NCBI GenBank assembly: GCA_028709105.1
Contig: JAQVYD010000043.1
Coordinates: forward strand, 1-9,631
Direction of reading: 5' to 3'
From: Clostridia bacterium
GTDB lineage: Bacteria > Bacillota > Peptococcia > DRI-13 > DTU073
DNA: 9,631 nt
Of the stretch, positions 1-7,804 are shown one piece after another; the stretch's first letter is position 1; each line of letters opens with the position of its first letter. The notes under the pieces were generated by a model. It saw only the letters and a list, made by a program, of their open reading frames with translations. It had not been told where the DNA came from and did no database searches. Made by a program: the position numbers and the translations under genes.

Positions 1-1901
1 AATTTTTTTTCTATTTCTGCCTGAAGTGCCTTTTTAAACTCGCCGAAAGCGACCGTGCCTTGATCACCCTCTTTTCTGGCACGCAGGGAAACAGTACCCT
101 CTGCCATCTCTTTATCTCCCACTACAAACATATAAGGAACCTTCTCCAACTGTGCTTCTCTTATTTTATACCCAATTTTCTCGCTCCGCTTATCTACCTC
201 TACTCTAATTCCTTCCTTAAAAAGCTCATCCGCTAACTTCTGAGCATAAGCAAGCTGCCGTTCCGTAATCGGCAGTATCTTAACCTGAACGGGCGCTAAC
301 CAAGTAGGAAATGCCCCGGCATAATGCTCTGTCAAAATCCCGATAAAACGTTCCATACTACCAAAAGCAACGCGATGAATCATTACCGGACGATGCTTCT
401 GTCCATCCTCCCCCACATACGTGAGTTCAAATTTTTCCGGCATCTGAAAATCCAACTGGATTGTCCCACATTGCCACGTACGACCAAGAGAATCCCGTAA
501 ATGAAAATCTATCTTCGGCCCATAAAAAGCCCCATCACCGGGATTTATTTGATAATCCATGCCCCTTTCCTGAAGTGCCTTTTCTAAAGCAGTCGTAGCC
601 ATCTCCCACTCCTCATCAGAACCCATCGCCTTTTCCGGCTTGGTAGAAAGCTCCACATGATACGCAAAACCGAATAACTTATAAACTGAATCAACTAAAT
701 CAATCACACCTTTAATTTCTTCCGTAATCTGCTCCGGCAGCATAAAAATGTGGGCATCATCCTGAGTAAAACTGCGCACCCGCATCAAGCCATGCAGAGC
801 ACCTGATAATTCATGTCTGTGTACTAACCCTAGTTCCGCCATGCGGATGGGAAAATCGCGATAACTATGCATTTCAGAATTATAAACAAGCATAGATCCG
901 GGACAATTCATCGGCTTAATCGCATAATCCTCTTCATCAATAACCGTCGTATACATATTCTCGCGATAATGATACCAATGCCCCGAGCGTTCCCAAAGTT
1001 GACGATTTAAAATTATCGGAGTCTTAATTTCCTGATAACCCCATTCCCGATGAACCTCTCGCCAATAACTTTCCAGCTCATTTCTCAGAACCATCCCTTT
1101 AGGAAAGAAAAAAGGAAAACCTGGTCCCTCATCCATTACCGTAAAGAGCTTTAATTCCTGCCCTAATTTCCTGTGATCCCTCTTTTTCGCCTCGGCCAAA
1201 CGAAACAAATACTCTTCCAGAGCGGATTTTTGGGGAAAAGAGGTTCCATAAATACGCTGCAACATTTTATTCTTCTCACTGCCTCGCCAATAGGCACCGG
1301 CAAGACTCATCAACTTAACCGCCTTTATTTTTCCCGTACTGGGCAGATGGGGTCCGGCACACAAATCAACAAACTCCCCCTGCTGATAAAGAGAAATTTG
1401 AGCATCTACAGGTAAATCCTCAATTAACTCCACCTTATATTTTTCGTCTTTTTCCTTAAATAACCGGATCGCTTCTTCCCTGCTTAATTCCTTCCTCACC
1501 AAAGGTAAATCTTCTTTAATAATTTTTTTCATTTCTGCTTCGATCTTCTCTAAATCATCAGGCGCAAAAGTATGTTCAGTATCAAAATCATAATAAAAGC
1601 CATCGGTAATAGCAGGACCAATAGCCAGTTTTGTCTGGGGAAAAAGCCGCAAAACTGCCTGAGCCAAAACATGAGAAGTAGTATGACGATAAACATTTTG
1701 CCCTTCTGGAGAAGCAAAAGTCAAAACCTCCAAAGCACCATCTTCATAAACTTGAGAAGACAGATCCACTACTCGCCCATTCAACTTGGCCGCTAAAGCA
1801 TTTCTAGCTAGTCCTTTACTGAGGTCTTCCGCAATCTGTAAAACAGTAATTCCTGCTTCATATTGTTTTACAGATCCATCTTTCAAAGTAATGTTTACCA
1901 T
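1..1901 (-). CDS. thrS: Threonine--tRNA ligase (ThrRS), 3' end cut by window edge
   Basis: Cytoplasmic class II synthetase that charges tRNA-Thr with threonine and edits mischarged Ser-tRNA-Thr. The reading frame is open from the ATG at 1901 to the window edge (633 codons). ThrRS is usually about 635-645 residues, so only a few codons and the stop are missing. Domains in order are an N-terminal TGS domain (about 1-60), an editing domain with H73-TTS-H77 and C181-AGP-H185, the class II catalytic core, and a C-terminal anticodon-binding domain (about 535 onward). The three catalytic zinc ligands are present: C333 (in MNCPGS), H384 (in TQDDAHIF) and H509 (in MIHRVAFGS). They match E. coli C334, H385 and H511. 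The start is supported by GGAGGG at 1909-1914, seven bases upstream. The frame is intact with no missing key residue. Expression is controlled by the T-box leader directly upstream. Confidence 0.97.
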   Translation of the reverse strand, partial: MVNITLKDGSVKQYEAGITVLQIAEDLSKGLARNALAAKLNGRVVDLSSQVYEDGALEVLTFASPEGQNVYRHTTSHVLAQAVLRLFPQTKLAIGPAITDGFYYDFDTEHTFAPDDLEKIEAEMKKIIKEDLPLVRKELSREEAIRLFKEKDEKYKVELIEDLPVDAQISLYQQGEFVDLCAGPHLPSTGKIKAVKLMSLAGAYWRGSEKNKMLQRIYGTSFPQKSALEEYLFRLAEAKKRDHRKLGQELKLFTVMDEGPGFPFFFPKGMVLRNELESYWREVHREWGYQEIKTPIILNRQLWERSGHWYHYRENMYTTVIDEEDYAIKPMNCPGSMLVYNSEMHSYRDFPIRMAELGLVHRHELSGALHGLMRVRSFTQDDAHIFMLPEQITEEIKGVIDLVDSVYKLFGFAYHVELSTKPEKAMGSDEEWEMATTALEKALQERGMDYQINPGDGAFYGPKIDFHLRDSLGRTWQCGTIQLDFQMPEKFELTYVGEDGQKHRPVMIHRVAFGSMERFIGILTEHYAGAFPTWLAPVQVKILPITERQLAYAQKLADELFKEGIRVEVDKRSEKIGYKIREAQLEKVPYMFVVGDKEMAEGTVSLRARKEGDQGTVAFGEFKKALQAEIEKK

Positions 1902-1921
1902 GTTGCATCCCTCCGTTAAAG

Positions 1922-1955
1922 TAATTCATAATACACAATGCACAATGCATAATTA
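1922..1955. repeat. Short AT-rich repeat in the thrS leader
   Basis: Between the T-box terminator and the thrS Shine-Dalgarno lies a perfect tandem pair of the heptamer CACAATG (1934-1940 and 1941-1947). It is flanked by similar AT-rich words, TAATTCATAAT on the left and CATAATTA on the right, which form a weak imperfect inverted repeat. It codes for nothing. Similar ATTCATAAT/CACAATGC-like words occur as dispersed intergenic repeats in some Firmicutes, but that comparison is from memory and copy number cannot be judged from one window. Confidence 0.4.
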
Positions 1956-1975
1956 AAACATAAACATATTAAAAT

Positions 1976-1995
1976 CCCGCCCCCAAAGGGACGGG
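1976..1995 (-). terminator. T-box attenuator terminator hairpin
   Basis: On the minus strand CCCGTCCC (1995-1988) pairs with GGGGCGGG (1983-1976) around a TTTG loop, giving eight pairs including one G-U. The following run, ATTTTAAT, is only moderately T-rich. The left arm is the same segment that the T-box needs for its antiterminator, so the two folds are mutually exclusive. Confidence 0.85.
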
Positions 1996-2229
1996 AATAA
2001 TAGCCCGCGCTTCCACCCTAGTTGAAAGCTATCACAGCTTCCCCCTCACTTGCTCGTTAACGCCGAATTACGTCTCTCCCTACTCCCTTTGTTCAGAAAA
2101 GAAGCTCCTAGGTGGTCTTTCTACAAATTTTACCTAGTGATACTCTCAGCCACGATATCACCTCTCTTTAGGTCAATTCCTTGTAAAAAGTTATCCTCTT
2201 CCACTTCGTTCATATTTTAAATTTATCCT
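1976..2229 (-). promoter_or_regulatory. T-box riboswitch (tRNA-Thr sensing) leader of thrS
   Basis: This transcribed leader reads uncharged tRNA-Thr and switches thrS transcription on. On the minus strand it shows the T-box signature AGGGTGGAAGCGCGGG (2019 down to 2004), close to the canonical AGGGUGGNACCGCG. Stem I contains an AGAGA bulge-like motif and a distal hairpin GTGATA...TATCAC (about 2159-2132). Near the base of stem I is GAAAG-ACC-ACC (2120-2111), whose first ACC (2116-2114) is the expected threonine specifier codon, followed by a purine. Stem III is a short AAGCT/AGCTT hairpin (about 2040-2026). The antiterminator forms when AGGG and CGGG of the T-box pair with CCCGTCCCT (1995-1987). 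The bulge reads UGGA (2015-2012), which would pair with a tRNA ending UCCA. Without uncharged tRNA the terminator at 1976-1995 forms instead. Confidence 0.95.
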
Positions 2230-2235
2230 GAAAAA

Positions 2236-2264
2236 ATTATATGCTAATCTGAACGCGATGTCAA
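2236..2264 (-). promoter_or_regulatory. Consensus sigma-A promoter for thrS
   Basis: On the minus strand a perfect TTGACA (2264-2259) is separated by exactly 17 bases from a perfect TATAAT (2241-2236). Transcription should begin near 2229, so the whole T-box leader is transcribed. A full-consensus promoter followed by a conditional terminator is the usual arrangement for T-box synthetase genes. The -35 box lies only 26 bases past the copA stop codon. Confidence 0.92.
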
Positions 2265-2290
2265 ACTAACAATCGCTTGAGTTTTCTCTC

Positions 2291-4699
2291 TTATTCCGAC
2301 TCATATGACCATCGTTTGAGACGCAAAGAATTAAGAATCACGGAAACTGAACTAAAAGCCATTGCCCCCCCGGCAATAACCGGATTTAACAAACCGGCTG
2401 CAGCAATAGAGATACCCAAAGAATTATAAATTAAAGCCCAAAAAAGATTTTGTTTAATATTTCTCATCGTGGCCTTGCTCAATTTTATACTAGCAGGAAC
2501 ACCCCGCAAGTCATCCCTTAATAAGGTAATATCTGCGGCCTCCAAAGCTACATCTGTCCCCGACCCAATCGCCAACCCTACATCAGCTGTAACTAAAGCC
2601 GGAGCATCATTAATACCATCACCTACCATTCCTATAATTTTCCCTTTCGCTTTTAGTTTTTCTATCTCCTTGGCCTTATCTTCCGGTAAAACCTCAGCTA
2701 AAACATGTTGAATACCAACCTGTTCAGCAATAGCCTGAGCTGTACGCCAATTATCACCGGTAATCATAATGACCTCAATACCCAGAGCCCGTAAATCAGC
2801 AATAGCTTCCATCGCATATTCCTTCACCGTATCTGCCACAGCAATTATTCCGGCGACTTCCTGACCAATAGCTACAAGCATCACTGTTTTACCCTGACTC
2901 TCCAGTTCGCGCATTTTCGTTTCAGCAGCATCTATGGAAACGTTTTTCTCTTTCAGTAATTTCCGTGTCCCGACGAACACTTCTTGTTCTTCAACTACAG
3001 CACCCACGCCCCATCCCGGCATAGCGATAAACTGTGTAGCATCTTGCAACTCCCACCAAATCTGTTTACTCCTTTCCATAACAGCTTGCCCTAAAGGATG
3101 TTCGGAAGCTTTCTCGGCAATAGCGGCAATACGCAGAATTTCTTCAGTAGAAAACGAAGAAAGAGTAATTATATCTGTAACCTCGGGTTTGCCTTTAGTA
3201 ATGGTTCCGGTTTTATCTAAAACAAGAGTATCTACCTTATGAGCATTCTCCAAATGCTCTCCGCCTTTGATGAGGATACCCAATTCAGCTCCTTTTCCTG
3301 TACCTGCGACAATAGAAGTAGGAGTTGCCAACCCTAAAGCACAAGGACAAGCAATCACTAAAACAGCAATAAAGTTAACTAAAGCCCGGTTAAAGTTACC
3401 AACATCCAGAAAAGCAAACCAGGCCGCAAAAACAACCAATGCCGCTACCAACACTATAGGAACAAAATAAGCAGAGATAAGATCTGCTGTCCGTTGTATC
3501 GGAGCTTTAGAACTTAACGCATCTTCTACAGCCCTAATTACTTGAGCTAAAGCGGTTTCCCCTCCCACTCTGGCAGCCTCAAACTTAAATGTCCCATATT
3601 TATTCAGTGTCGCCCCAATGACCTTATCCCCTTCTTTTTTGTCCACCGGAATACTTTCCCCGGTAAACATAGACTCATCAACAGAAGAATATCCTTCTTT
3701 AATCACCCCATCAACCGGAATCTTTTCTCCGGGACGCACTACAATTAAATCGCCTACCTCTATCTCAGCGAGAGAAATTTCTTGTTCTTTCCCCTGACGA
3801 ATCACCCGTGCACTTCTTGCCTGTAAATCCATTAGCTTTTCAATAGATTCTGAGGTTTTACCCTTAGCCATAGACTCCAATAATTTACCTAAAAGAATAA
3901 TAGTAATAATTAAGGCCGAAGTTTCAAAATAAACATATTGAGACTTGATTTGACTTTCCCCAATAATAACCAGCAAACTAAAAAAATAAGCCGCTGATGT
4001 TCCTAAAACTACCAGCACCGACATATTTGCACTTCTATTCTTTAAAGCATAATATGCTTCCCTGTAAAACTGAGCTCCGGCTATAAATTGAATCGGAGTA
4101 GCTAAAGCCAACTGAAAATATTTATTAAAAAAAATCTTAGGCACCCAAGCCCAGAGGAACATTTCCGCTAGCATATAAAAAAGCAACGGCAACGAAAGTA
4201 AGGCGGAAAAAAGGAACAGCATTTTCTGCTTTTGGACATCTTGCGCCCCAACATTCTTATCTTTACTTATACGAAAGGGGTCATTTATTAAAACTACTTC
4301 ATAACCCAGTTTTTTAATAATATTGATAAAATCTTTGACATTAACCTGTGAGGAATAATAAGTAAGAAAGACCTTTTCTGCAACGTAATTTACTGAAACT
4401 TTGCATACACCAGGCATCCTTTTTAATTCCTGTTCAATTTTAGTACCACAAGCAGCGCATTTCATACCTCTAACCTTTAAATTCACTCTATCTTCTATTA
4501 AGGCATACCCTAAATCGGTGATTCTTAAATTAATCTGCTCCATGCTCACAACAGCAGGGTCATATTCCACAATTAACCTTTCTAGAACTAAATTAACAAG
4601 AACATATTTTACTCCGTCTATTTGTTTAAGCTCACGCTCAACCTCGGAAGCACTGGCTGAAGATGTTACTCCTTGTATTTTAAAGCTTGTCCTTTCCAC
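2291..4699 (-). CDS. copA: Cu+-exporting P1B-1-type ATPase
   Basis: Inner-membrane pump that uses ATP to export Cu+ (and Ag+) from the cytosol. From the GTG at 4699 it is 802 residues, a usual length for two-domain Firmicute CopA. Two N-terminal HMA domains come first (about 4-70 and 71-140). The second has the metal-binding C81-AA-C84. The first has lost both cysteines (GVTSSAS, S13 and S16). Eight membrane helices follow. Cu+ specificity is marked by C451-P-C453 in helix 6, Y758-N759 in helix 7 and M780-xx-SS in helix 8. Cytosolic motifs are TGES (346-349, actuator), D495-KTGT (phosphorylated aspartate), SEH534-P (nucleotide binding) and GDGIND (693-698). The frame is open upstream to a TTG at 4777, but that extension has no ribosome site and adds 26 residues unlike the family. 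No CsoR, CopY or CopZ gene is visible beside it, and no clear terminator follows it before the thrS promoter. Confidence 0.95.
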   Translation of the reverse strand: MERTSFKIQGVTSSASASEVERELKQIDGVKYVLVNLVLERLIVEYDPAVVSMEQINLRITDLGYALIEDRVNLKVRGMKCAACGTKIEQELKRMPGVCKVSVNYVAEKVFLTYYSSQVNVKDFINIIKKLGYEVVLINDPFRISKDKNVGAQDVQKQKMLFLFSALLSLPLLFYMLAEMFLWAWVPKIFFNKYFQLALATPIQFIAGAQFYREAYYALKNRSANMSVLVVLGTSAAYFFSLLVIIGESQIKSQYVYFETSALIITIILLGKLLESMAKGKTSESIEKLMDLQARSARVIRQGKEQEISLAEIEVGDLIVVRPGEKIPVDGVIKEGYSSVDESMFTGESIPVDKKEGDKVIGATLNKYGTFKFEAARVGGETALAQVIRAVEDALSSKAPIQRTADLISAYFVPIVLVAALVVFAAWFAFLDVGNFNRALVNFIAVLVIACPCALGLATPTSIVAGTGKGAELGILIKGGEHLENAHKVDTLVLDKTGTITKGKPEVTDIITLSSFSTEEILRIAAIAEKASEHPLGQAVMERSKQIWWELQDATQFIAMPGWGVGAVVEEQEVFVGTRKLLKEKNVSIDAAETKMRELESQGKTVMLVAIGQEVAGIIAVADTVKEYAMEAIADLRALGIEVIMITGDNWRTAQAIAEQVGIQHVLAEVLPEDKAKEIEKLKAKGKIIGMVGDGINDAPALVTADVGLAIGSGTDVALEAADITLLRDDLRGVPASIKLSKATMRNIKQNLFWALIYNSLGISIAAAGLLNPVIAGGAMAFSSVSVILNSLRLKRWSYESE

Positions 4700-4708
4700 A
4701 TGACCACA

Positions 4709-4717
4709 CCCTCTCCC
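4709..4717 (-). promoter_or_regulatory. Shine-Dalgarno deciding the copA GTG start
   Basis: GGGAGAGGG on the minus strand ends nine bases before the GTG at 4699. It is the only purine-rich site near a start codon in this frame. Starting here places the first HMA strand (ERTSFKIQG) directly after the initiator, as in homologues. Confidence 0.65.
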
Positions 4718-4730
4718 TAGAACATTAACT

Positions 4731-4759
4731 AATATAAACAACTTCTCCCAATCTAACAA
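4731..4759 (-). promoter_or_regulatory. Candidate copA promoter
   Basis: On the minus strand TTGTTA (4759-4754) and TATATT (4736-4731) are exactly 17 bases apart and would give a leader of about 25-30 bases before the GTG. Each box matches the sigma-A consensus only partly, and other TATTAT-like boxes lie in the AT-rich DNA upstream (4760-4890), so the choice is tentative. I found no recognisable CsoR or CopY operator. Confidence 0.35.
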
Positions 4760-4893
4760 AGATAATACCTGAAACAACTTTTATGTTTAAACACATCCAC
4801 CATAATTTACAATTCAATAAAACTCATAATTTTCCTTTATTGCTTATCTTATATTATAAATAATATAAATAATTTTTGCTCTCCAATTACATG

Positions 4894-4917
4894 AAAAAAG
4901 ACCCCTGTAAAGGAGTC
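4894..4917 (-). terminator. Rho-independent terminator downstream of the Ca2+-ATPase and small ORF
   Basis: On the minus strand GACTCC (4917-4912) pairs with GGGGTC (4905-4900) around the loop TTTACA, with one U-G pair, followed directly by TTTTTT (4899-4894). It lies about 45 bases after the stop of the small ORF at 4962 and about 160 bases after the Ca2+-ATPase stop. Both would therefore be on one transcript, separated from copA. Confidence 0.8.
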
Positions 4918-4961
4918 CTTTCCCATAAGAAGTCTTTTGAAGTTTTATCTATCCCTTTATT

Positions 4962-5036
4962 TTACCATAGCACTAGAGCCAGTGCCGTGCACCAAGCAAT
5001 CATCTGCCTAAAAAACACTTTGCCCCTACCCCTCAT
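4962..5036 (-). CDS. Putative 24-residue membrane micropeptide
   Basis: I do not recognise this gene. It lies 39 bases after the Ca2+-ATPase stop and before the shared terminator. ATG at 5036 is preceded by AAGGGAGG (5055-5048) with an 11-base gap, almost the same SD and spacing as the Ca2+-ATPase itself (AAGGGGG, 11 bases). The peptide begins MRGRGKVFFRQ, a basic head with four Arg or Lys. It continues with a hydrophobic run of about 13 residues (MIAWCTALALVLW) ending at TAA, with one cysteine. This fits a very small single-pass or membrane-associated peptide. The run is short for a full transmembrane helix. Position suggests co-transcription with the pump. A regulatory or accessory role is only a guess, and a chance ORF cannot be excluded. 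Confidence 0.45.
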   Translation of the reverse strand: MRGRGKVFFRQMIAWCTALALVLW

Positions 5037-5075
5037 TCTTCTACAAACCTCCCTTAGCAAACTATTATTTCCTTA

Positions 5076-7793
5076 CTAATTTCTTGCTTCATAGTGTTTT
5101 TTAAACAGATAATACCGCTTAATAAACTTCCTGATTTCGGCAATAACTAATGGTGATAAGCTTAAAGCCAAGACAATTAACCAATCCTGTGGCTGTAACC
5201 AAGCCGTTTTAAAGACTTGTCTTAAGAACGGAACAAAAATCACGATTAATTGCAGAAATGCACAAGCGATAAAGGCCAGAATCAACTTGCGATTAGGATT
5301 TTTCCTCATTTCCAAAACCGATTCTTCCCTGCTCCGCATATTAAAGGAGTGAACAAGCTGGGAGAAAGCCATCGTTAGGAAAGCCATGGTGTGTGCCTCA
5401 ACTAAAGGTCTGCCTTCTTGCAGAGCCATCCAGTAAGCGGCAAAGGAAATCAACCCGATAACTAAGCCCTGCAGGAGAATTTCTTGACCTACACCGTCGG
5501 CAAAAATTCCCGCGCGAGAGTTACGAGGCGGTCTGCTCATAATACCTTTTTCCGGAGGTTCTACACCTAAAGCTAAAGCCGGTGCGCCATCTGTCACTAA
5601 GTTTAACCATAAAATTTGCACAGGGAGCAAGGGACTGCCCATGCCCAAAAGAATCGCCGAAAAGATAGCGACTATCTCGCCCAGATTACAAGAGAGCAAA
5701 TACTGTACGGCTTTACGAATATTATCGTAAATCGTTCGGCCTTCCTTGACCGCATTAACAATGGTGGCAAAATTATCATCAAGCAAAACCATATCCGCAG
5801 CTTCTTTAGATACTTCCGTCCCGGTTATGCCCATTGCCGCCCCGATATCTGCCCTTTTCAAAGCAGGTGCATCATTAACCCCATCACCGGTCATCGCTAC
5901 AACCTGATGATTCGCCTTCAAAGCATCCACAATCCGTAATTTATGCTCCGGCGAAACACGTGCATATACCGTAGTATTCTTAACATGTTCTTCCAATTCC
6001 TGCTGAGACATTTTTTCCAGCTTCATGCCGGTAAGAATACCATCACCCGGCCGCCAGATATCCAACTTTTGGGCAATCGCTACCGCCGTATCCTGATGGT
6101 CACCGGTAATCATTACTGTCCTGATCCCGGCCTGACGGCTAACAGCAACTGCTTCTTTAGCCTCCTCCCGCGGCGGATCCTGTAAAGCAAAAAAGCCCAC
6201 AAAAGTTAATTCTGTCTCTACCTGTTCCGGCTCTAATTTCCCCGGAACCTCAGCCCATTTACGTACGGCTAAAGCTAAGACCCGCTGACCTTTTAAGGCT
6301 AATTTTTTATTAACCTCTAAAAGCCTCGCCCGCACCTCTTGGTCTAACGTTTCCACTCCACCCGAGGTCAATAAATCCTTACAACGAGCGAGCAAAAGAT
6401 CCGGAGCACCTTTGGTCAAGGCATAAAGCTCGCCCTCAATTTGCTGAAAGGTAGTCATCATTTTCCTACCCGAATCAAAAGGAATCTCCTGCAAACGAAG
6501 ATGTTTTCTTTCCAGCTTGTCCTTCTCCAACCCAGCCTTAGCCGCTACTACGACTAAAGCACCTTCCGTAGGATCACCAATAATCCGATAACCGCTATCA
6601 TTTTGTTCCAAACAAGCATCACTATTCAATACCCCGCCTAAAAGTAGTAAGCGTAAATTTTTTTCCTCTAAAGGAGCTATTTTACTTCCTTCTTGTGTAT
6701 AGAACTCACCTTCCGGCTGATAACCACTACCAGTAACTTGAAATAGACGATCATATAAGTAAAGACTAGTTACCGTCATTTCATTTTTGGTGAGAGTGCC
6801 AGTCTTATCGGAACAAATATAAGTAGCTACACCTAGAGTTTCTACGGCCGGAAGTTTTCTAATCACTGCCTGCCTCTGACTCATTCGGGTGACACCTAAA
6901 GCTAAAACAATCGTCACGACTGCAGGTAGCCCTTCCGGGATTGCCGCTACTGCTAACGCAATAGCGGTCATAAACATGGCGAAAAGCTCTTCTCCCCGCC
7001 ACAGACCTGTTAAGAAAACCAAAACAACAATTACTAAGGCTCCCAGCCCTAATGTTTTCCCTAATTTAGCCAACTGGCGCTGTAATGGCGTTTGCTCCGG
7101 CGGGGCTTCCTGCAGCATTTGCGCGATTTTACCCAATTCTGTCTGCATCCCTGTTGCCGTAATCACAGCTTTAGCTCGACCACCCGTCACTGCTGTGCCC
7201 ATAAAGACCATGTTTTTACGATCCCCTAACGGAACATCCTCTGCGGTAATAACTTCGAGATGCTTTTCCACAGGTACCGATTCACCAGTCATTGCCGCTT
7301 CGTTTACCCTTAAAGATGCGGATTCCAGCAATCGGGCATCGGCCGGTACCGAATCTCCTGCTTCCAGTAAAACCACATCACCGGGAACCAGGTTCTCTGC
7401 AGCTACTTGGGTTACCTTGCCTTCCCGCATTACTTTAACATAAACCTTCGTCATCGCCTTTAAAGCCTTGAGGGCTTGTTCGGCCTTATGTTCTTGAAAA
7501 ACACCTAAAACAGCATTCAAAACAACAATAATCATAATGAGGATTGTATCGCCCATTTCCCCCAAAATGCCCGAAATAATCGCCGCGATGATAAGAATTA
7601 AAACCAAGGGCTCCATGATCTGATCCATAAATAATGCGAACAAACTCCGCGGCGGAGCTTCACGCAAAGCATTAGAGCCATAAGTTTGTAAACGATTATT
7701 CACTTGCTCTTCCGTCAAGCCCTCTGCAAGATTAGAATTTAATTCCTGCACAACATGTTCTACCTGTAAAGAAAACCAGTTTTTTTGCTCCAT
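5076..7793 (-). CDS. P2A-type (SERCA/PMR1-like) Ca2+-transporting ATPase
   Basis: Membrane pump that exports Ca2+ (some relatives also Mn2+) from the cytosol, related to B. subtilis YloB and Listeria LMCA1. From ATG 7793 it is 905 residues, normal for bacterial P2A pumps. It has an N-terminal cation-ATPase domain (about 5-75), actuator motif TGES (169-172), D329-KTGTLT (phosphorylation), K461-GAPD (nucleotide binding), GDGVND (636-641) and ten predicted helices. Site II calcium ligands are present: helix 4 VAAIPE287GLP, helix 5 N703-LGE706, and helix 6 N731-LVTD735. The helix 8 glutamate of SERCA site I is not evident (that helix reads FLTMAFSQLVHSFN), which suggests one Ca2+ per cycle as in LMCA1 and PMR1. 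The open frame reaches a GTG at 7844, but the ATG at 7793 has the Shine-Dalgarno and starts at the family-typical MEQKNWFSL. There is no calmodulin-binding tail. Confidence 0.95.
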   Translation of the reverse strand: MEQKNWFSLQVEHVVQELNSNLAEGLTEEQVNNRLQTYGSNALREAPPRSLFALFMDQIMEPLVLILIIAAIISGILGEMGDTILIMIIVVLNAVLGVFQEHKAEQALKALKAMTKVYVKVMREGKVTQVAAENLVPGDVVLLEAGDSVPADARLLESASLRVNEAAMTGESVPVEKHLEVITAEDVPLGDRKNMVFMGTAVTGGRAKAVITATGMQTELGKIAQMLQEAPPEQTPLQRQLAKLGKTLGLGALVIVVLVFLTGLWRGEELFAMFMTAIALAVAAIPEGLPAVVTIVLALGVTRMSQRQAVIRKLPAVETLGVATYICSDKTGTLTKNEMTVTSLYLYDRLFQVTGSGYQPEGEFYTQEGSKIAPLEEKNLRLLLLGGVLNSDACLEQNDSGYRIIGDPTEGALVVVAAKAGLEKDKLERKHLRLQEIPFDSGRKMMTTFQQIEGELYALTKGAPDLLLARCKDLLTSGGVETLDQEVRARLLEVNKKLALKGQRVLALAVRKWAEVPGKLEPEQVETELTFVGFFALQDPPREEAKEAVAVSRQAGIRTVMITGDHQDTAVAIAQKLDIWRPGDGILTGMKLEKMSQQELEEHVKNTTVYARVSPEHKLRIVDALKANHQVVAMTGDGVNDAPALKRADIGAAMGITGTEVSKEAADMVLLDDNFATIVNAVKEGRTIYDNIRKAVQYLLSCNLGEIVAIFSAILLGMGSPLLPVQILWLNLVTDGAPALALGVEPPEKGIMSRPPRNSRAGIFADGVGQEILLQGLVIGLISFAAYWMALQEGRPLVEAHTMAFLTMAFSQLVHSFNMRSREESVLEMRKNPNRKLILAFIACAFLQLIVIFVPFLRQVFKTAWLQPQDWLIVLALSLSPLVIAEIRKFIKRYYLFKKHYEARN

Positions 7794-7804
7794 TCTGCTG
7801 AAAA

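Noticed and set aside
1173..1796. Plus-strand ORFs of 74-80 codons antisense to thrS
   Set aside because: They overlap the conserved catalytic and editing domains of ThrRS and have no ribosome site or family resemblance.
2469..3470. Plus-strand ORFs of 67-102 codons antisense to copA (and 4401-4703)
   Set aside because: They are low-complexity Ala/Ser/Thr shadows overlapping the conserved ATP-binding and HMA regions, with no SD sites.
4700..4777. N-terminal extension of CopA from TTG 4777
   Set aside because: There is no ribosome site before the TTG, the added 26 residues precede the normal HMA start, and a candidate promoter lies inside the stretch.
4876..5079. 67-codon plus-strand ORF between copA and the Ca2+-ATPase
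   Set aside because: It reads through the minus-strand terminator hairpin, has no SD, and is opposite the better-supported small minus-strand ORF.
5616..6185. Plus-strand ORFs of 80-107 codons antisense to the Ca2+-ATPase
   Set aside because: They are shadows of the conserved P-domain and helix 5-6 region, with no start signals.
6889..7443. 184-codon plus-strand ORF inside the Ca2+-ATPase
   Set aside because: It is antisense to a well-conserved domain, has no ribosome site, and its Ala/Thr/Ser/Pro-rich composition is the usual shadow of the opposite-strand coding frame.
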